A program made the translations under genes and the position numbers. A model generated the notes under the pieces. It did not search any database. It worked only from the letters and a program-made list of their open reading frames with translations, and was not told where the DNA came from. Positions 16,997 through 26,433 of a stretch of 64,000 nucleotides of DNA are shown piece by piece. The DNA comes from Paraburkholderia fungorum (GTDB taxonomy: Bacteria > Pseudomonadota > Gammaproteobacteria > Burkholderiales > Burkholderiaceae), in contig NZ_CADFGE010000008.1 in NCBI RefSeq assembly GCF_902833645.1, forward strand, positions 339,187 to 403,186, in the 5' to 3' direction. The number at the start of each line of letters is the position of its first letter. Within the stretch, counting starts at the first letter, position 1.

Positions 16997-17908
16997 CTAA
17001 GGCGATTCGACGGCGTCCTCACGTGATACGGTTTGCTGCCTGCCCACTTGGGCATCGATAAATTTAGCGCTGTCTGCCAGTACAGGCGCGAATACTCGCA
17101 GCGGGGCAGCGAGGGACGCCACCAGCAGCACATGCCCGATAAACGGATAGTGCTTCACTTCGACGTTATCGCCCGCTGCCCGCAGTTTCGCGGCCAGCCG
17201 GTCGGTATTGCCGGGGTCTACCGTGCTGTCGCGCTTGCCGGCGGCGAGGAACATCGGCGGCTCGTCGCCGCTCACGAAGTTGATCGGCTGGCTCGCCGCA
17301 CGCAGCGAGGCCGGAAACACGTCCTTCAAGACCGGATCGGTAAGCGGCAGGAAGTCGTAGGGTCCCGCGAGACCGATCACGCCGCTGATGTCGCGTTTGC
17401 TCATATGTTGCGCGGCGAGGTAATGACCGTCGGTCGCCAGCAAAGCGACGATATGCGCGCCCGCCGAATGTCCCATCAGGAAAATCCGCGACGGATCGCC
17501 GCCGTATTCAGCGGCGTGGTCGCGTGCCCAGCGCACGGCAGCAGCGGCGTCTTCCATGAAGCCGGGGAACCGGGTGTCCGGATAGGTTCGATAGTCGGGC
17601 AGCACGGCAACGAAGCCACGCGAAGTCAGCGCCTGACCGACGAACAGATAGTCGCTGCGCGCGCCGTTCTGCCAGCTCCCGCCATAGAAGAACACCACCA
17701 CAGGCCGTCCGCGAGAAGCCGCCGTGGCGCTTGTGTCGTCGGGTTGGTACACGTCGAGTTTTTGCCGGGGGGCGTCGCCGTAGGAAATGGCGGTGCTGGC
17801 GCGGAACGTGTGATGCGGTACCGCGGCGTTGAGCGCGGCGGTTCCGCTGCAGCCGCCGAGGGCGGTGAACGCCAGCGTGGCGGCCAACGTGAGCAGGCGT
17901 CGAGGCAT
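16997..17908 (-). CDS. Alpha/beta hydrolase lipoprotein (esterase/BD-FAE-like)
   Basis: 303 residues starting at Met 17908, giving a lipoprotein signal MPRRLLTLAATLAFTALGGC with LGGC as lipobox. The hydrolase part has FYGGSW (oxyanion-loop HGG variant), GHSAGAH (nucleophile Ser), the acid in the region after MFLAAGKRDSTVD, and IGH as catalytic His near the C-terminus. This matches carboxylesterase/kynurenine-formamidase-like hydrolases with an HGGxW-type oxyanion motif. Probably anchored in the outer membrane facing the periplasm. Single gene; substrate unknown. Confidence 0.85.
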   Translation of the reverse strand: MPRRLLTLAATLAFTALGGCSGTAALNAAVPHHTFRASTAISYGDAPRQKLDVYQPDDTSATAASRGRPVVVFFYGGSWQNGARSDYLFVGQALTSRGFVAVLPDYRTYPDTRFPGFMEDAAAAVRWARDHAAEYGGDPSRIFLMGHSAGAHIVALLATDGHYLAAQHMSKRDISGVIGLAGPYDFLPLTDPVLKDVFPASLRAASQPINFVSGDEPPMFLAAGKRDSTVDPGNTDRLAAKLRAAGDNVEVKHYPFIGHVLLVASLAAPLRVFAPVLADSAKFIDAQVGRQQTVSREDAVESP

Positions 17909-18023
17909 AAGCGATCGGATTGGTCCGGTGATGTGTCCAGGGCTATCTACGTGCGTCGCTTGCCGACGGATGCAGAAACAGGGGGGAATGTCCCGCTCGT
18001 TGCGATTTCGTCTTAGCCCCAGG

Positions 18024-18150
18024 TCATAACGACATCCCCGCCGTCTGCAGCAACAGCAAGACATTCAATGCCAGTACAGCCGCCATTCCAGCGATGGCAG
18101 CGAGATTCGTCAACGGGCGATTGCGGTATGCCCCATCAGATCGGCCCGCC
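18024..18150 (-). pseudogene. Remnant of Nramp-type metal transporter C-terminus
   Basis: The minus strand ending at the stop 18024-18026 encodes NRPLTNLAAIAGMAAVLALN followed by a Leu-rich segment, which resembles the last membrane helix of Nramp/MntH divalent-cation transporters (NRR-TN--A---A--V--LN--LL). Nothing of the remaining ~400 residues is visible upstream. Either a decayed 3' end or a chance helix; moderate confidence. Confidence 0.35.
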
Positions 18151-18275
18151 CCGCGAACCAGACCGGCGCAATCAGGGAGACCTCGGGTCATTGGCGCCGT
18201 TCGAGCCTCTTGCAAAACCCGCGGTCAACGCCGCGATTCACGACAATACTGAAATGACCGAGAACGTGGGTGTAC

Positions 18276-19127
18276 CTAATTGGCCAGGTGTTTGATGACA
18301 ATATCCACGAATGCGCGCAGGCGGTGTAACCGCCTTAGATCGCGGTGATAGCCCATCCACATCTCGCGATGCGGTGGCTCTTCGCTAAGCTCGAGCCTGC
18401 GAATTGTACCGATCTGATCTCCAACAGGCCGCGGCAGTACAGCAATGCCCAAACCTATCCCACACATCTGAGCTTGCACATTACGGTTGTTCGACTGCAA
18501 TACGACACCAGCGTTTGGAAACCGGTTTTTTAGCCATTCGATATCAGGAAAGCTGCCCGTCGACGTATCCATTGCAATTAAACGGTTCCCCGTGCCGTCA
18601 CCTTCCGTCGGATCGGCGCTCGCGTGATCCACGTAGACGCCATATCGCATCTGGGTCAACCGTCTCTGCACGATGTCCGGCCCTTCGAACGGAACAATAC
18701 GGAAGGCAACGTCCGCTTCACGCTGCGCGAGGTTGAACAGGCGTGTTCCCGTAAGGACCTCGATCTCAACATGCGGATACTCGCGCGAATATTCAACGAT
18801 CACGGGTGGCAGGACATAGGCGCCAAACCAGTCGGCCGATGACACCCTGAGCGTTCCTTCCAGTTGTTGCTGTTCACCGGCTAGCCGCCGCTCCATGGTT
18901 AGCGCGCTGTCTTCCATCTGCTCGGCGAGAGGCAGGATCGCGGTGCCCTCCTCCGTCAGCACAAAACCCTCAGTTGTTCGCTGAAACAGCACTTGTCCGG
19001 TGGCATCTTCCAGCGCGCGAAGCCGTCGTCCAATGGTTGGATGGCTAAGGTGCAACAGCCGTGCAGCCGCGCCCAATGTTCCAGTGCGCGCTACGGCAAG
19101 GAAAATCCGGACGTCGCTCCACTCCAT
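18276..19127 (-). CDS. LysR family transcriptional regulator
   Basis: 283 residues from MEWSDVRIFL (Met at 19127; the frame continues upstream but this is the normal LysR length). HTH: TLGAAARLLHLSHPTIGRRL. The effector domain follows, with RVSSADWFGAYVLPPV. It belongs to the large group of LysR regulators beside SDR/hydrolase genes. Divergent from the EthD/esterase pair starting at 19303; the gap carries an inverted repeat (19155-19184). Confidence 0.9.
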   Translation of the reverse strand: MEWSDVRIFLAVARTGTLGAAARLLHLSHPTIGRRLRALEDATGQVLFQRTTEGFVLTEEGTAILPLAEQMEDSALTMERRLAGEQQQLEGTLRVSSADWFGAYVLPPVIVEYSREYPHVEIEVLTGTRLFNLAQREADVAFRIVPFEGPDIVQRRLTQMRYGVYVDHASADPTEGDGTGNRLIAMDTSTGSFPDIEWLKNRFPNAGVVLQSNNRNVQAQMCGIGLGIAVLPRPVGDQIGTIRRLELSEEPPHREMWMGYHRDLRRLHRLRAFVDIVIKHLAN

Positions 19128-19154
19128 ATCCACCACCCACAAAAATGAACGACG

Positions 19155-19184
19155 ATTGTTCATTATATTGGATTGCCGAACAAT
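19155..19184. promoter_or_regulatory. Inverted repeat, candidate LysR binding site
   Basis: Perfect 7-bp arms ATTGTTC (19155-19161) and GAACAAT (19178-19184) separated by 16 bp that include TATATT. Located 28 bp before the LysR start (19127) and ~120 bp before the EthD gene. Size and spacing suit a LysR dimer or tetramer site. Confidence 0.5.
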
Positions 19185-19302
19185 AGTGAATGCGCGAAAC
19201 TTCGCTCCGTCCTACGTCAAAACGCCCTCGTGGCTCGCCTGATTGGGGTTCCAGATGCCGGGCCGGGACAGCTCGGGAGACATTGGCAAAAGGGAAATTC
19301 TC

Positions 19303-19617
19303 ATGTCGCAACCTGAATCGCCGACTGTGTACGTCACCTACCAAGGTGCGCCAGACGACCGTTTTGATCGGAGCTATTACATCGAGCGTCACCTGCCGCT
19401 GGTGACGCAGGCGTGGCAGCGCTACGGCCTTGAGAGCATCGCGGCTTTCTTTCCGCCGTTGACGCATGTCGGCACGCTTGTGATTTGCGAATGCCGCTTT
19501 CGGGACGAGGCGGCTATTGCAACCGCCTTCGGATCTCCGGAAACCCAGGAGGTCATGGCCGACGTGCCGAGTTTTACGGACCTCGCACCCACACGCTTGC
19601 GCCTCACTTCGCTCTGA
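19303..19617 (+). CDS. EthD family protein
   Basis: 104-residue EthD-domain protein: VYVTYQGAPDDRFDRSYYIE and RHLPLVTQAWQRYGLE form the D(x)FDxxYYxxxHxPL signature. EthD-fold proteins are small alpha-beta-barrel dimers linked to degradation of ethers and other xenobiotics. The start is ATG 19303 after AAAAGGGA. It is followed after about 60 bp by an esterase, and both are probably driven from the promoter facing the LysR regulator. Confidence 0.85.
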   Translation: MSQPESPTVYVTYQGAPDDRFDRSYYIERHLPLVTQAWQRYGLESIAAFFPPLTHVGTLVICECRFRDEAAIATAFGSPETQEVMADVPSFTDLAPTRLRLTSL

Positions 19618-19675
19618 GGAGGCAATTCCATATCGGCGCTACACGCCTCTCACTTGCAAACACTGGAGAAACAAC

Positions 19676-20671
19676 TTGGCCTTCTGGAAAAATTCTGCCC
19701 TCCGCACCGTGCGTCGCGGACATATGTGGATTTCGGGCGACCGCATCGAACGAGACGGACAGACCCACCAATGCGGACCGCTTTTCGTTGAGTGGGAGGC
19801 GCCGGAGGAGGTCACGCGCCCTTGGCCGATTGTGCTCGTGCATGGCGGTGGCTACCAGGGAACCGAGTGGTTTGACACGCCGGATGGCCGTCCGGGCTGG
19901 GCACAACGTCTGGTGGAAGCGGGCTACGCGGTGCTGGTGGTCGATCGTCCTGGACAAGGACGATCGCCGTACCACGTCGAGACGATGGGGCCAATGGGGC
20001 CCGGGTTCTCCTATGAGCACGGCCGCGACATCTACTTCCCGACAAAATATGAATCTCAACACACCCAATGGCCATTTGCGCGGGACGACGAGGCAGCGAT
20101 GGACGAGTTCATTGCCGGCTATGGGCCGCTTCCCGCAGACCTCGCGTTTTCCGAGGACATGGAGGCGGACAGGATCGCAAAGCTGCTGGACAGGATCGGT
20201 CCGGCGATCCTCCTGACGCACTCAGCGTCGGGACCAGTTGGTTGGCTTGTAGCAGACCGCCGGCCCGGGCTGGTTAAAGGGATCGTCGCCGTTGAGCCGA
20301 TGGGCCCGCCATTCGCACATATTCCCAATATCGGGTCGCTCGCGTGGGGCCTCGCGGCGGCCCCGCTTAGCTGGGAGCCGCCCGTCGCGACGCCTGAAGA
20401 GCTGCGGGCGGCTCTTCCTGGCACACACCGGCTGCCTGCGCTCGCCGGTTTGCCGATCGTCGCCGTCACCGCGGAAGCGTCAGCCTTCGCCGCGGCCAGT
20501 CGACCCGCTATTGAGCAACTGAAGGCGGCTGGCAGCCGGGCGGAAGTGTTGCATCTTCCCGACCACGGTGTGTTCGGAAACGGCCACGGGCTCATCTACG
20601 AAAAGAACTCGGATGATGCACTGGTGCCGGTGTTGAGGTGGCTGGTCGAGAACACGGAAAAACCCAACTGA
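19676..20671 (+). CDS. Alpha/beta hydrolase (esterase-like)
   Basis: 331 residues, probably starting at TTG 19676, six bases after GGAGAA; ATG 19724 is the alternative. Motifs: VLVHGGGYQGTEW (oxyanion hole), VLVVDRPGQGRS, nucleophile Ser in LLTHSASGP, and the catalytic His in LPDHGVFGNGH near the C-terminus. Related in appearance to bacterial esterases of the secreted or cytosolic arylesterase/lipase group. Partner of the EthD gene; together they suggest hydrolysis of an ester or lactone xenobiotic. Confidence 0.8.
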   Translation: MAFWKNSALRTVRRGHMWISGDRIERDGQTHQCGPLFVEWEAPEEVTRPWPIVLVHGGGYQGTEWFDTPDGRPGWAQRLVEAGYAVLVVDRPGQGRSPYHVETMGPMGPGFSYEHGRDIYFPTKYESQHTQWPFARDDEAAMDEFIAGYGPLPADLAFSEDMEADRIAKLLDRIGPAILLTHSASGPVGWLVADRRPGLVKGIVAVEPMGPPFAHIPNIGSLAWGLAAAPLSWEPPVATPEELRAALPGTHRLPALAGLPIVAVTAEASAFAAASRPAIEQLKAAGSRAEVLHLPDHGVFGNGHGLIYEKNSDDALVPVLRWLVENTEKPN

Positions 20672-21161
20672 ACAAGAGGCTCAACGTAACAACGACCTGG
20701 TTCATAACCAGTTCCTCTAACGGCCTCAGTCAACATCTCGCTCTCCGCGAGGACATTAACGCATGGCGCGGACGTTTGCCGGCGTGGTCTGAGAGACTGC
20801 ATTGGGTCGCACGCGGACTCTCGCCTCAACTCGATGTGCGCCACCATATGCGATGCGCATGAGTCGGCACCCGGCCAACGAGCGACAGTCACGCAGTCGG
20901 ATACGAATGGCCGATAACGACACCAAAGGTGCCGCATTTGTTCGACGGTGTTCATGGTCGCTTTCTCAGCGTCGAGAAAGGGGGCGCGACGGTTCGAAAT
21001 ACGGCCCGCTTTTGCTTGATTCGAACCAAACGTGCGTCACAGTGCAGAGACAGGAAACATCAGCACATTTTCCCAAACCGGAGTTCGCATATATCGGGCG
21101 ACGACCTCGCTTGACCCGATGCTGAAACTCGGCTGAGGCGACGACGACACCCGGTTACGCC
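20672..21161. other. Intergenic stretch, no gene seen
   Basis: 490 bp between the esterase and the 3' end of the convergent GlxA-type regulator. Open frames here (up to ~107 codons) overlap each other on different frames and lack ribosome sites and recognisable motifs. Confidence 0.4.
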
Positions 21162-22109
21162 TTAGCCGTTCGCCTGACTCCGCGCAGCACGCCGAACAGC
21201 TTGAGGCGGCTGACCGAACGCCCGCAAAAACGCACGACGCATCCTGTCTGGATCAGCAAAACCGGTCTCTCGCGCAATAACGTCGATAGGCAAACGGCCT
21301 TGCTCAACCATGAGTCGCGCTGCTTCCAGCCGCAAATTTTGCACAGCCTTCGCGGGCGATTGTCCTGTCTCCTCACGGAACGCCCGGGTGAACTGTCGCA
21401 CGCTCAAATTGGCGGCTTCGGCAAGTCGGTCGACCGTCAATTGAGTGTGCAAATTACTCTTTGCGAATACCAACGCGGTCTGGATTCGATCACTTTTGGC
21501 ATCGAGATCCAGCAATGTCGAGTGTTGAAGCTGTCCGCCGGCACGTCGGTGGAACATGACCATCCTCTTGGCGATGGTGCTGGCTACCTTTACGCCGAGG
21601 TCGCGTTCTACCATGGAAATCGCCAGATCGGTCCCCGCTGTCATGCCCGCGGATGTCCATACGGGGCCATCGACAATGAAGATGCGATCTTCTTCAACAT
21701 TGATTCTCGGGTAACCAGTCTGCAACGCGCGTGCGTGCGCCCAATGGGTCGTGGCGCGCCGATCGTCAAGAACGCCGGCTTCTGCCAGGAAGAATGCTCC
21801 CGTGCACATCGAGGCTACGCGACGAGTGTTTTTCACCGCGCTCTTCAGAAAGTCGACCAATGCTGGGCTCGGCTCATACACGCCGTCGATAACGCCGCCA
21901 ATGATCACCGTATCAAAGCTGCCCTCATCGAAACGGTCCGTCATGACGGAGTACCCGAGAGAGCTTTGGACCGGCCCACCGCTTTCGGATATCAGATGTA
22001 TTTCGTACTGCGGTTCTTTCGTCAGACGGTTCGCCATCTCAAACACTGTCAGGCCACCAAAGATCATCACCTGGAAATTCGGGACGACGATATAGCCAAT
22101 ACGTAGCAT
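21162..22109 (-). CDS. GlxA family transcriptional regulator (DJ-1/PfpI plus AraC HTH)
   Basis: 315 residues from Met 22109, with GAGGA just upstream. N-terminal DJ-1/PfpI-like domain (MLRIGYIVVPNFQVMIFGGL; SMCTGAFFLAEAG at the nucleophile elbow, Cys retained), then a C-terminal AraC DNA-binding domain (LTVDRLAEAANLSVRQFTRA; IDVIARETGFADPDRMRRAF). GlxA-type regulators often control amino-acid, betaine or aldehyde catabolism. Divergent from the hydrolase at 22377, so probably the local regulator of the 22377-26433 genes. Confidence 0.92.
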   Translation of the reverse strand: MLRIGYIVVPNFQVMIFGGLTVFEMANRLTKEPQYEIHLISESGGPVQSSLGYSVMTDRFDEGSFDTVIIGGVIDGVYEPSPALVDFLKSAVKNTRRVASMCTGAFFLAEAGVLDDRRATTHWAHARALQTGYPRINVEEDRIFIVDGPVWTSAGMTAGTDLAISMVERDLGVKVASTIAKRMVMFHRRAGGQLQHSTLLDLDAKSDRIQTALVFAKSNLHTQLTVDRLAEAANLSVRQFTRAFREETGQSPAKAVQNLRLEAARLMVEQGRLPIDVIARETGFADPDRMRRAFLRAFGQPPQAVRRAARSQANG

Positions 22110-22376
22110 GGCAGGTCCTCTTGGGAAAGTTCGGTAGCCGAACATGCTTCTACATACGGGCGAGGTGCGCGGATGTTCCAACCATTGTCCTGCCTGTATC
22201 TGCCTTTGCGGCTCAGTTTGACACGGCCTGCGATTCTAACTGCCGATACTGACGTCATGCAGGTCCCTGCGCAAGTATGGCCAGAATTGTCGGATATACG
22301 ACGCGTCGTACCGGGTCCGGGCTTCTACTATTTGCGGGTCCCTCCGAACTGACGCGTGACTAATCGAGACTCCTCT

Positions 22377-23477
22377 ATGGATAGCAATATCACCGCACCT
22401 GCATCTGCTTCAACACCGCCACCCTCTATTAACCGTCGCACGTTTCTCGCCAGTGGGACGGCATTGGGCGCAAGTCTGCTACTGGATCGCAGGGCGCACG
22501 CGCAAAATCCCCCGACCGGCGGAGGTCATACGTTCAAGGAGTATGACATCAGCACTAATGGCATCACCTTGCACGTAACCGAGCAAGGTGATGGACCGGT
22601 CGTTCTCTTTGTTCACGGATTTCCGGATACGTCCTATACGTGGCGCCGACAGATGGAAGCGATATCGGCAGCCGGATACCGGGCAATTGCTCCGGACATG
22701 CGCGGCTACGGCCGCAGCTCGGCTCCCACGGACGCTGCGTTGTACACGCCGCTGCACACGACAGGCGACCTGATTGGGCTGCTCGACTCGCTGAATATCT
22801 CCAGTGCAGTACTGGTGGGCCATGACTGGGGGGCGACCCATGCATGGAACGCCGCGCTGCTGCGTCCCGATCGATTTGCAGCGGTGTTCTGCCTGAGCGT
22901 ACCCTACGTTCCGCGTGGGGATGTGAGCGTATTTGAGCGCATGCGGAAATCGGACCACCAGAACAGCTTTTATATGTTCGAACAGATCCGGCCTGACGCT
23001 GATCAGATCTGGGCTGACGCCTCGGTCACCATTCCCGGAATTCTGTATTGGGCCTCAGGTTCCGCTCCGGCCGACAAGCGTTGGAGTCCCATGGATCCTG
23101 CCCGAAGTCTCCACCGCGCTGCGCCCACACCGATACCGTCGTGGGCGGAGCCTGATTATGTCGCTTACAACATCGCTGAATTTCAGCGCACTGGCTTCCA
23201 TGGCGGCTTGAATTACTACCGGGCCGCTGAACCGTATTTCTATCTGTCCGCTCCATGGAAGGGCGCAAGGATCAGCCAACCCTCATTTCTCATCTGGGGG
23301 AAAGCGGATGGATTGTACGAGCTTTATCCGATTACGGCGACCCAGATGCGTGCCGGTCTTCCTGGTCTCATGGGGAGCCTTGATCTCGACAACGTGGGCC
23401 ATTGGGTACAACACGAAGCCACGGACGTGGTCAATGACCAGCTCGTCAAGTTTTTGCGGACCGTCAGCCCCGCGTGA
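22377..23477 (+). CDS. Tat-exported epoxide-hydrolase-like alpha/beta hydrolase
   Basis: 366 residues from ATG 22377 (GTG 22356 is an alternative). The N-terminus carries a twin-arginine signal: NRRTFLASGTALGASLLL ending in RRAHA, so export in folded form is likely. Epoxide-hydrolase-type motifs: FVHGFPDTSYTWR (oxyanion HGxP), PDMRGYGRSS, GHDWGA with the Asp nucleophile, the Tyr-containing NYYRAAEP lid segment and the catalytic His in VGHW. Related to soluble epoxide hydrolases and haloalkane-dehalogenase-like enzymes. Starts a group with AKR, a second epoxide-hydrolase-like protein and NmrA. Confidence 0.88.
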   Translation: MDSNITAPASASTPPPSINRRTFLASGTALGASLLLDRRAHAQNPPTGGGHTFKEYDISTNGITLHVTEQGDGPVVLFVHGFPDTSYTWRRQMEAISAAGYRAIAPDMRGYGRSSAPTDAALYTPLHTTGDLIGLLDSLNISSAVLVGHDWGATHAWNAALLRPDRFAAVFCLSVPYVPRGDVSVFERMRKSDHQNSFYMFEQIRPDADQIWADASVTIPGILYWASGSAPADKRWSPMDPARSLHRAAPTPIPSWAEPDYVAYNIAEFQRTGFHGGLNYYRAAEPYFYLSAPWKGARISQPSFLIWGKADGLYELYPITATQMRAGLPGLMGSLDLDNVGHWVQHEATDVVNDQLVKFLRTVSPA

Positions 23478-23570
23478 CATCAACCTGCGCTCTTGCTGCG
23501 ACCATTCAAACTACGTTCGTTCAAATAGACACAGCGGCGCACACGACATTTAATTGAATTGGAATCGACG

Positions 23571-24476
23571 ATGGCGACATTTAAAGGCCCTGCTATCAAG
23601 TTGAACAATGGAATCGAGATGCCTGGCTTTGGACTCGGGGTGTTTCGCAGTGAACCGGAAAAGACCGTTGCTGCCGTGCAGTCCGCACTTGCTCACGGGT
23701 ACCGTCTTATCGATACGGCTGCGGCCTACATGAATGAGCAGCAAGTGGGCGAGGGCATCCGCGCATCCGGCGTACCTCGCGAGGACGTTTTCGTTACGAC
23801 CAAGGTGTGGATGACAGATTACGGTTATGACCAGACGCTCCGTGCCTTCGATAGAAGTCTGCGCAAGCTTGAACTCGACTATCTGGATCTGTATCTGACT
23901 CATTGGCCTGTCCCTTCGGCCTTTGATGAAACGGTAGCTTCCTACAAAGCCTCGATGAAGCTTCTGGCGGACGGGCGCGTCCGGGCGATCGGCGTGTGCA
24001 ACTTCAGCTCCAGTCATATGCGCAATCTCATCGAGCAAACCGGTCATATTCCGGCTGTGAATCAGATAGAGGTACACCCGTTCTTCATTCAAAGTGATCT
24101 TCGCGACGCCGACGAGGCGCTAGGAATCATCACGCAGGCCTGGTCTCCGATAGGCGGTATCAAGCGTGACGGGGAGAAAGCAAAGACTTCGGGGAATGTG
24201 CTCGATCCGCTGTCCCATCCGAGCGTGGTTCAACTCGCCACGAAGTACGGCAAGAGTCCCGCACAGATCGTCTTGCGCTGGCAGATCCAGCTAGGCACCT
24301 GTCCGATTCCGAAATCCGTGCGTCCGGAACGAATCGCCGAAAACATCGATATTTTCAACTTCGCGCTTGCGGCCAACGAGGTCCAGGCAATCAGCGCGCT
24401 CGACACCGGAGAACGTGGCGGCCCGGACCCGGAACTTGTAAGTCCTCAAACCTTTCCGGTGACCACCCACCCATGA
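23571..24476 (+). CDS. Aldo/keto reductase
   Basis: 301 residues, 2,5-diketo-D-gluconate-reductase/YvgN-like. Catalytic tetrad visible: Asp and Tyr in DTAAAYMNEQQVGEG, Lys in VTTKVW and His in LYLTHWPVP. The NADPH-binding end IPKSVRPERIAENIDIF is intact. Start ATG 23571 (MATFKGP). It overlaps the next gene by four bases (ATGA), so the two are translationally coupled. Reduces aldehydes or ketones; with neighbouring epoxide hydrolases a detoxification role is plausible. Confidence 0.92.
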   Translation: MATFKGPAIKLNNGIEMPGFGLGVFRSEPEKTVAAVQSALAHGYRLIDTAAAYMNEQQVGEGIRASGVPREDVFVTTKVWMTDYGYDQTLRAFDRSLRKLELDYLDLYLTHWPVPSAFDETVASYKASMKLLADGRVRAIGVCNFSSSHMRNLIEQTGHIPAVNQIEVHPFFIQSDLRDADEALGIITQAWSPIGGIKRDGEKAKTSGNVLDPLSHPSVVQLATKYGKSPAQIVLRWQIQLGTCPIPKSVRPERIAENIDIFNFALAANEVQAISALDTGERGGPDPELVSPQTFPVTTHP

Positions 24477-25483
24477 CTGAACTGAGAGCGCGCACCTTCA
24501 CATCGCCGCGTCACACGACACATTACTGGGATGGCGGCCCGGCCGATGGGCCGCTTATGCTTTTCATTCATGGCTGGCCGGAAATAGGCCTGATGTGGCG
24601 CGCCCAGCTCGAGGCATTTTCGGCCGAAGGCTGGCGTTGCGTCGCGCCAGACATGCGCGGCTACGGTGGTTCATCGAGCCCGACCGCTTCCGAAGCCTAC
24701 GCCCTGAGCGAGATCGTTCAGGACATGGTCGAGCTCCACGATCATCTGGGAGGGCGTCCGGCAATCTGGATTGGACATGACTGGGGAAGCCCGGTGGTCG
24801 GGGCATTGGCCGCACAGCAAAGCGGCCGCAGTCGCGGCCAGGTGCTGATTTCGGTGCCATATTTCCCAGAAGGCTTTGCGCTGCCAAATCTTTTGCCGCT
24901 AGTCGATCGACAACTATACCCATTCCACCTTCATCCCGATGGACAGTGGGATTACTATCGCTTTTACCTGACCCACTTTGAACAGACGGTAAGCGACTTC
25001 GAGGCAGACATCGCAGCGGCGCTGGCGTCACTTTACCGGCCAGGAAATCCTGCGTCTGCCGGCATGGTCTCTCCGTCAGCCTTGATCACAAATAACGGAG
25101 GCCGCTTTGGCTCGGCTCGTCGCGCCCCGGCCACGCCTCCTGACCCGACAATGTGGCCACTTGCTGACTTCGATGTTTTGGTCCAGACGTTTCGCGGCAG
25201 TGGATTCCACCCAGCCAATGCGTGGTACCTGAACGACTCAGCCAACATCGCCTACGCTTCAACTGCACCCGACAACGGGCGTCTGCATCAACCCGTGCTG
25301 TTCGTGAACGGCGATTGGGATGCGATCTGCGACATCAACCGCAGCCGGCTTGGAGAGCCCATGCGTGGCAGTTGTACGGACCTTTCCGTCGCGAACCTTC
25401 CGGCTGGACATTGGCTCCCACTCGAGCGCAAAACCGAGCTTGTCGAGTCGATCCGTGCGTGGCTAGAGGCGAAGGCGCTATAG
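24473..25483 (+). CDS. Alpha/beta hydrolase (epoxide hydrolase-like)
   Basis: 336 residues. Motifs: FIHGWPEIGLMWR (HGxP), PDMRGYGGSSSP, IGHDWGSP with nucleophile Asp, and AGHWLPLERK with the catalytic His. No signal peptide, so cytosolic, unlike the Tat-exported paralogue at 22377. Start overlaps the aldo/keto reductase stop. The presence of two epoxide-hydrolase-like enzymes, one exported and one cytosolic, in the same cluster is notable. Confidence 0.9.
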   Translation: MTELRARTFTSPRHTTHYWDGGPADGPLMLFIHGWPEIGLMWRAQLEAFSAEGWRCVAPDMRGYGGSSSPTASEAYALSEIVQDMVELHDHLGGRPAIWIGHDWGSPVVGALAAQQSGRSRGQVLISVPYFPEGFALPNLLPLVDRQLYPFHLHPDGQWDYYRFYLTHFEQTVSDFEADIAAALASLYRPGNPASAGMVSPSALITNNGGRFGSARRAPATPPDPTMWPLADFDVLVQTFRGSGFHPANAWYLNDSANIAYASTAPDNGRLHQPVLFVNGDWDAICDINRSRLGEPMRGSCTDLSVANLPAGHWLPLERKTELVESIRAWLEAKAL

Positions 25484-25551
25484 CGCGAGCTGTCGGGGAA
25501 ATTTGCGAGAGGGATGCTCACCAATTCGAAGGATTTTTTGGGAGACGTTGC

Positions 25552-26433
25552 ATGACTGATCGGACAATCTTTGTAGCCGGGGCGACAGGCGATACCGGCG
25601 GAGCGGCTACAGATGCGCTACTAGATGCGGGTGAGCGAGTGCGAACATTGGTCCGGAAGGAGGATGACCGGTCCGAGCGGCTAAAGGCGCGGGGTGTCGA
25701 GGTGGTCGTTGGAAATCTTTCGGATATCGACGACGTCTGCGTTGCGCTTGAAGGAATCTATTCGGCCTATTTTGTGTTCCCTATCGAGGCAGGTGGCGTC
25801 TCGGCCACCGCCTACTTTGCGCAGGCTGCGCGCGAGACGGGAATCCGTGCAATCGTCAACATGTCACAGATTTCCGCGCGTCGCGAGGCGAAGAGCCACG
25901 CCGCACGCGACCACTGGATTTCCGAGAGGATCTTTGACTGGTCTGGCACGCCGGTCACACATGTTCGCCCTACCTTCTTCGCGCAATGGCTGACCTATCC
26001 CGGACAGGTGGCGAGCATCAAGAAGGATGGTGTGCTGCAACTTCCCTTTGGTGAGGGGCGACACGCGCCTATTGCGGCGGAAGACCAAGGTCGTGTTATT
26101 GCCGCTATCCTCAGAAACCCTGTCCCGCATTCAGGAAAGATATATCCGCTGCATGGCCCCGTAGAGATGAATCACCACGAGATTGCTGCGGAGATGAGCA
26201 AAGCCTTGGGGCGCGAAGTGACATATCGGCCGATCGACCTCGAACTGTTCAAGAAGCGCTTGGACAGCGATGCAAAGTTCAGCGACACGTTCTCGCAGCA
26301 CCTGATGTCTGTCGCAGTCGATTATCAGAATGGCGTGTTCGCAGGAACGAATACGTTTGTTGTGGACCTCACTGGAACGGCTCCTATGACGGTGGAGGCT
26401 TTTATTCGACGGCACGCGTCTCTGTTTAACTAA
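25552..26433 (+). CDS. NmrA-like NAD(P)-binding protein
   Basis: 293 residues from ATG 25552 after GGGAGA (25540-25545). N-terminal Rossmann motif FVAGATGDTGGAA, then VVGNLSDIDDV, NMSQISARREAKS and a substrate domain. NmrA-family proteins are atypical SDRs acting as redox-sensing regulators or as NAD(P)H-quinone and related reductases (QOR2/HSCARG-like). Last gene of the 22377-26433 group. Catalytic Tyr/Lys of classical SDRs is not evident, in line with the family. Confidence 0.87.
   Translation: MTDRTIFVAGATGDTGGAATDALLDAGERVRTLVRKEDDRSERLKARGVEVVVGNLSDIDDVCVALEGIYSAYFVFPIEAGGVSATAYFAQAARETGIRAIVNMSQISARREAKSHAARDHWISERIFDWSGTPVTHVRPTFFAQWLTYPGQVASIKKDGVLQLPFGEGRHAPIAAEDQGRVIAAILRNPVPHSGKIYPLHGPVEMNHHEIAAEMSKALGREVTYRPIDLELFKKRLDSDAKFSDTFSQHLMSVAVDYQNGVFAGTNTFVVDLTGTAPMTVEAFIRRHASLFN

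Noticed and set aside
17033..18016. 327-codon plus-strand frame opposite the lipoprotein esterase
   Set aside because: Antisense shadow; composition His/Arg/Gly/Gln-rich, no ribosome site.
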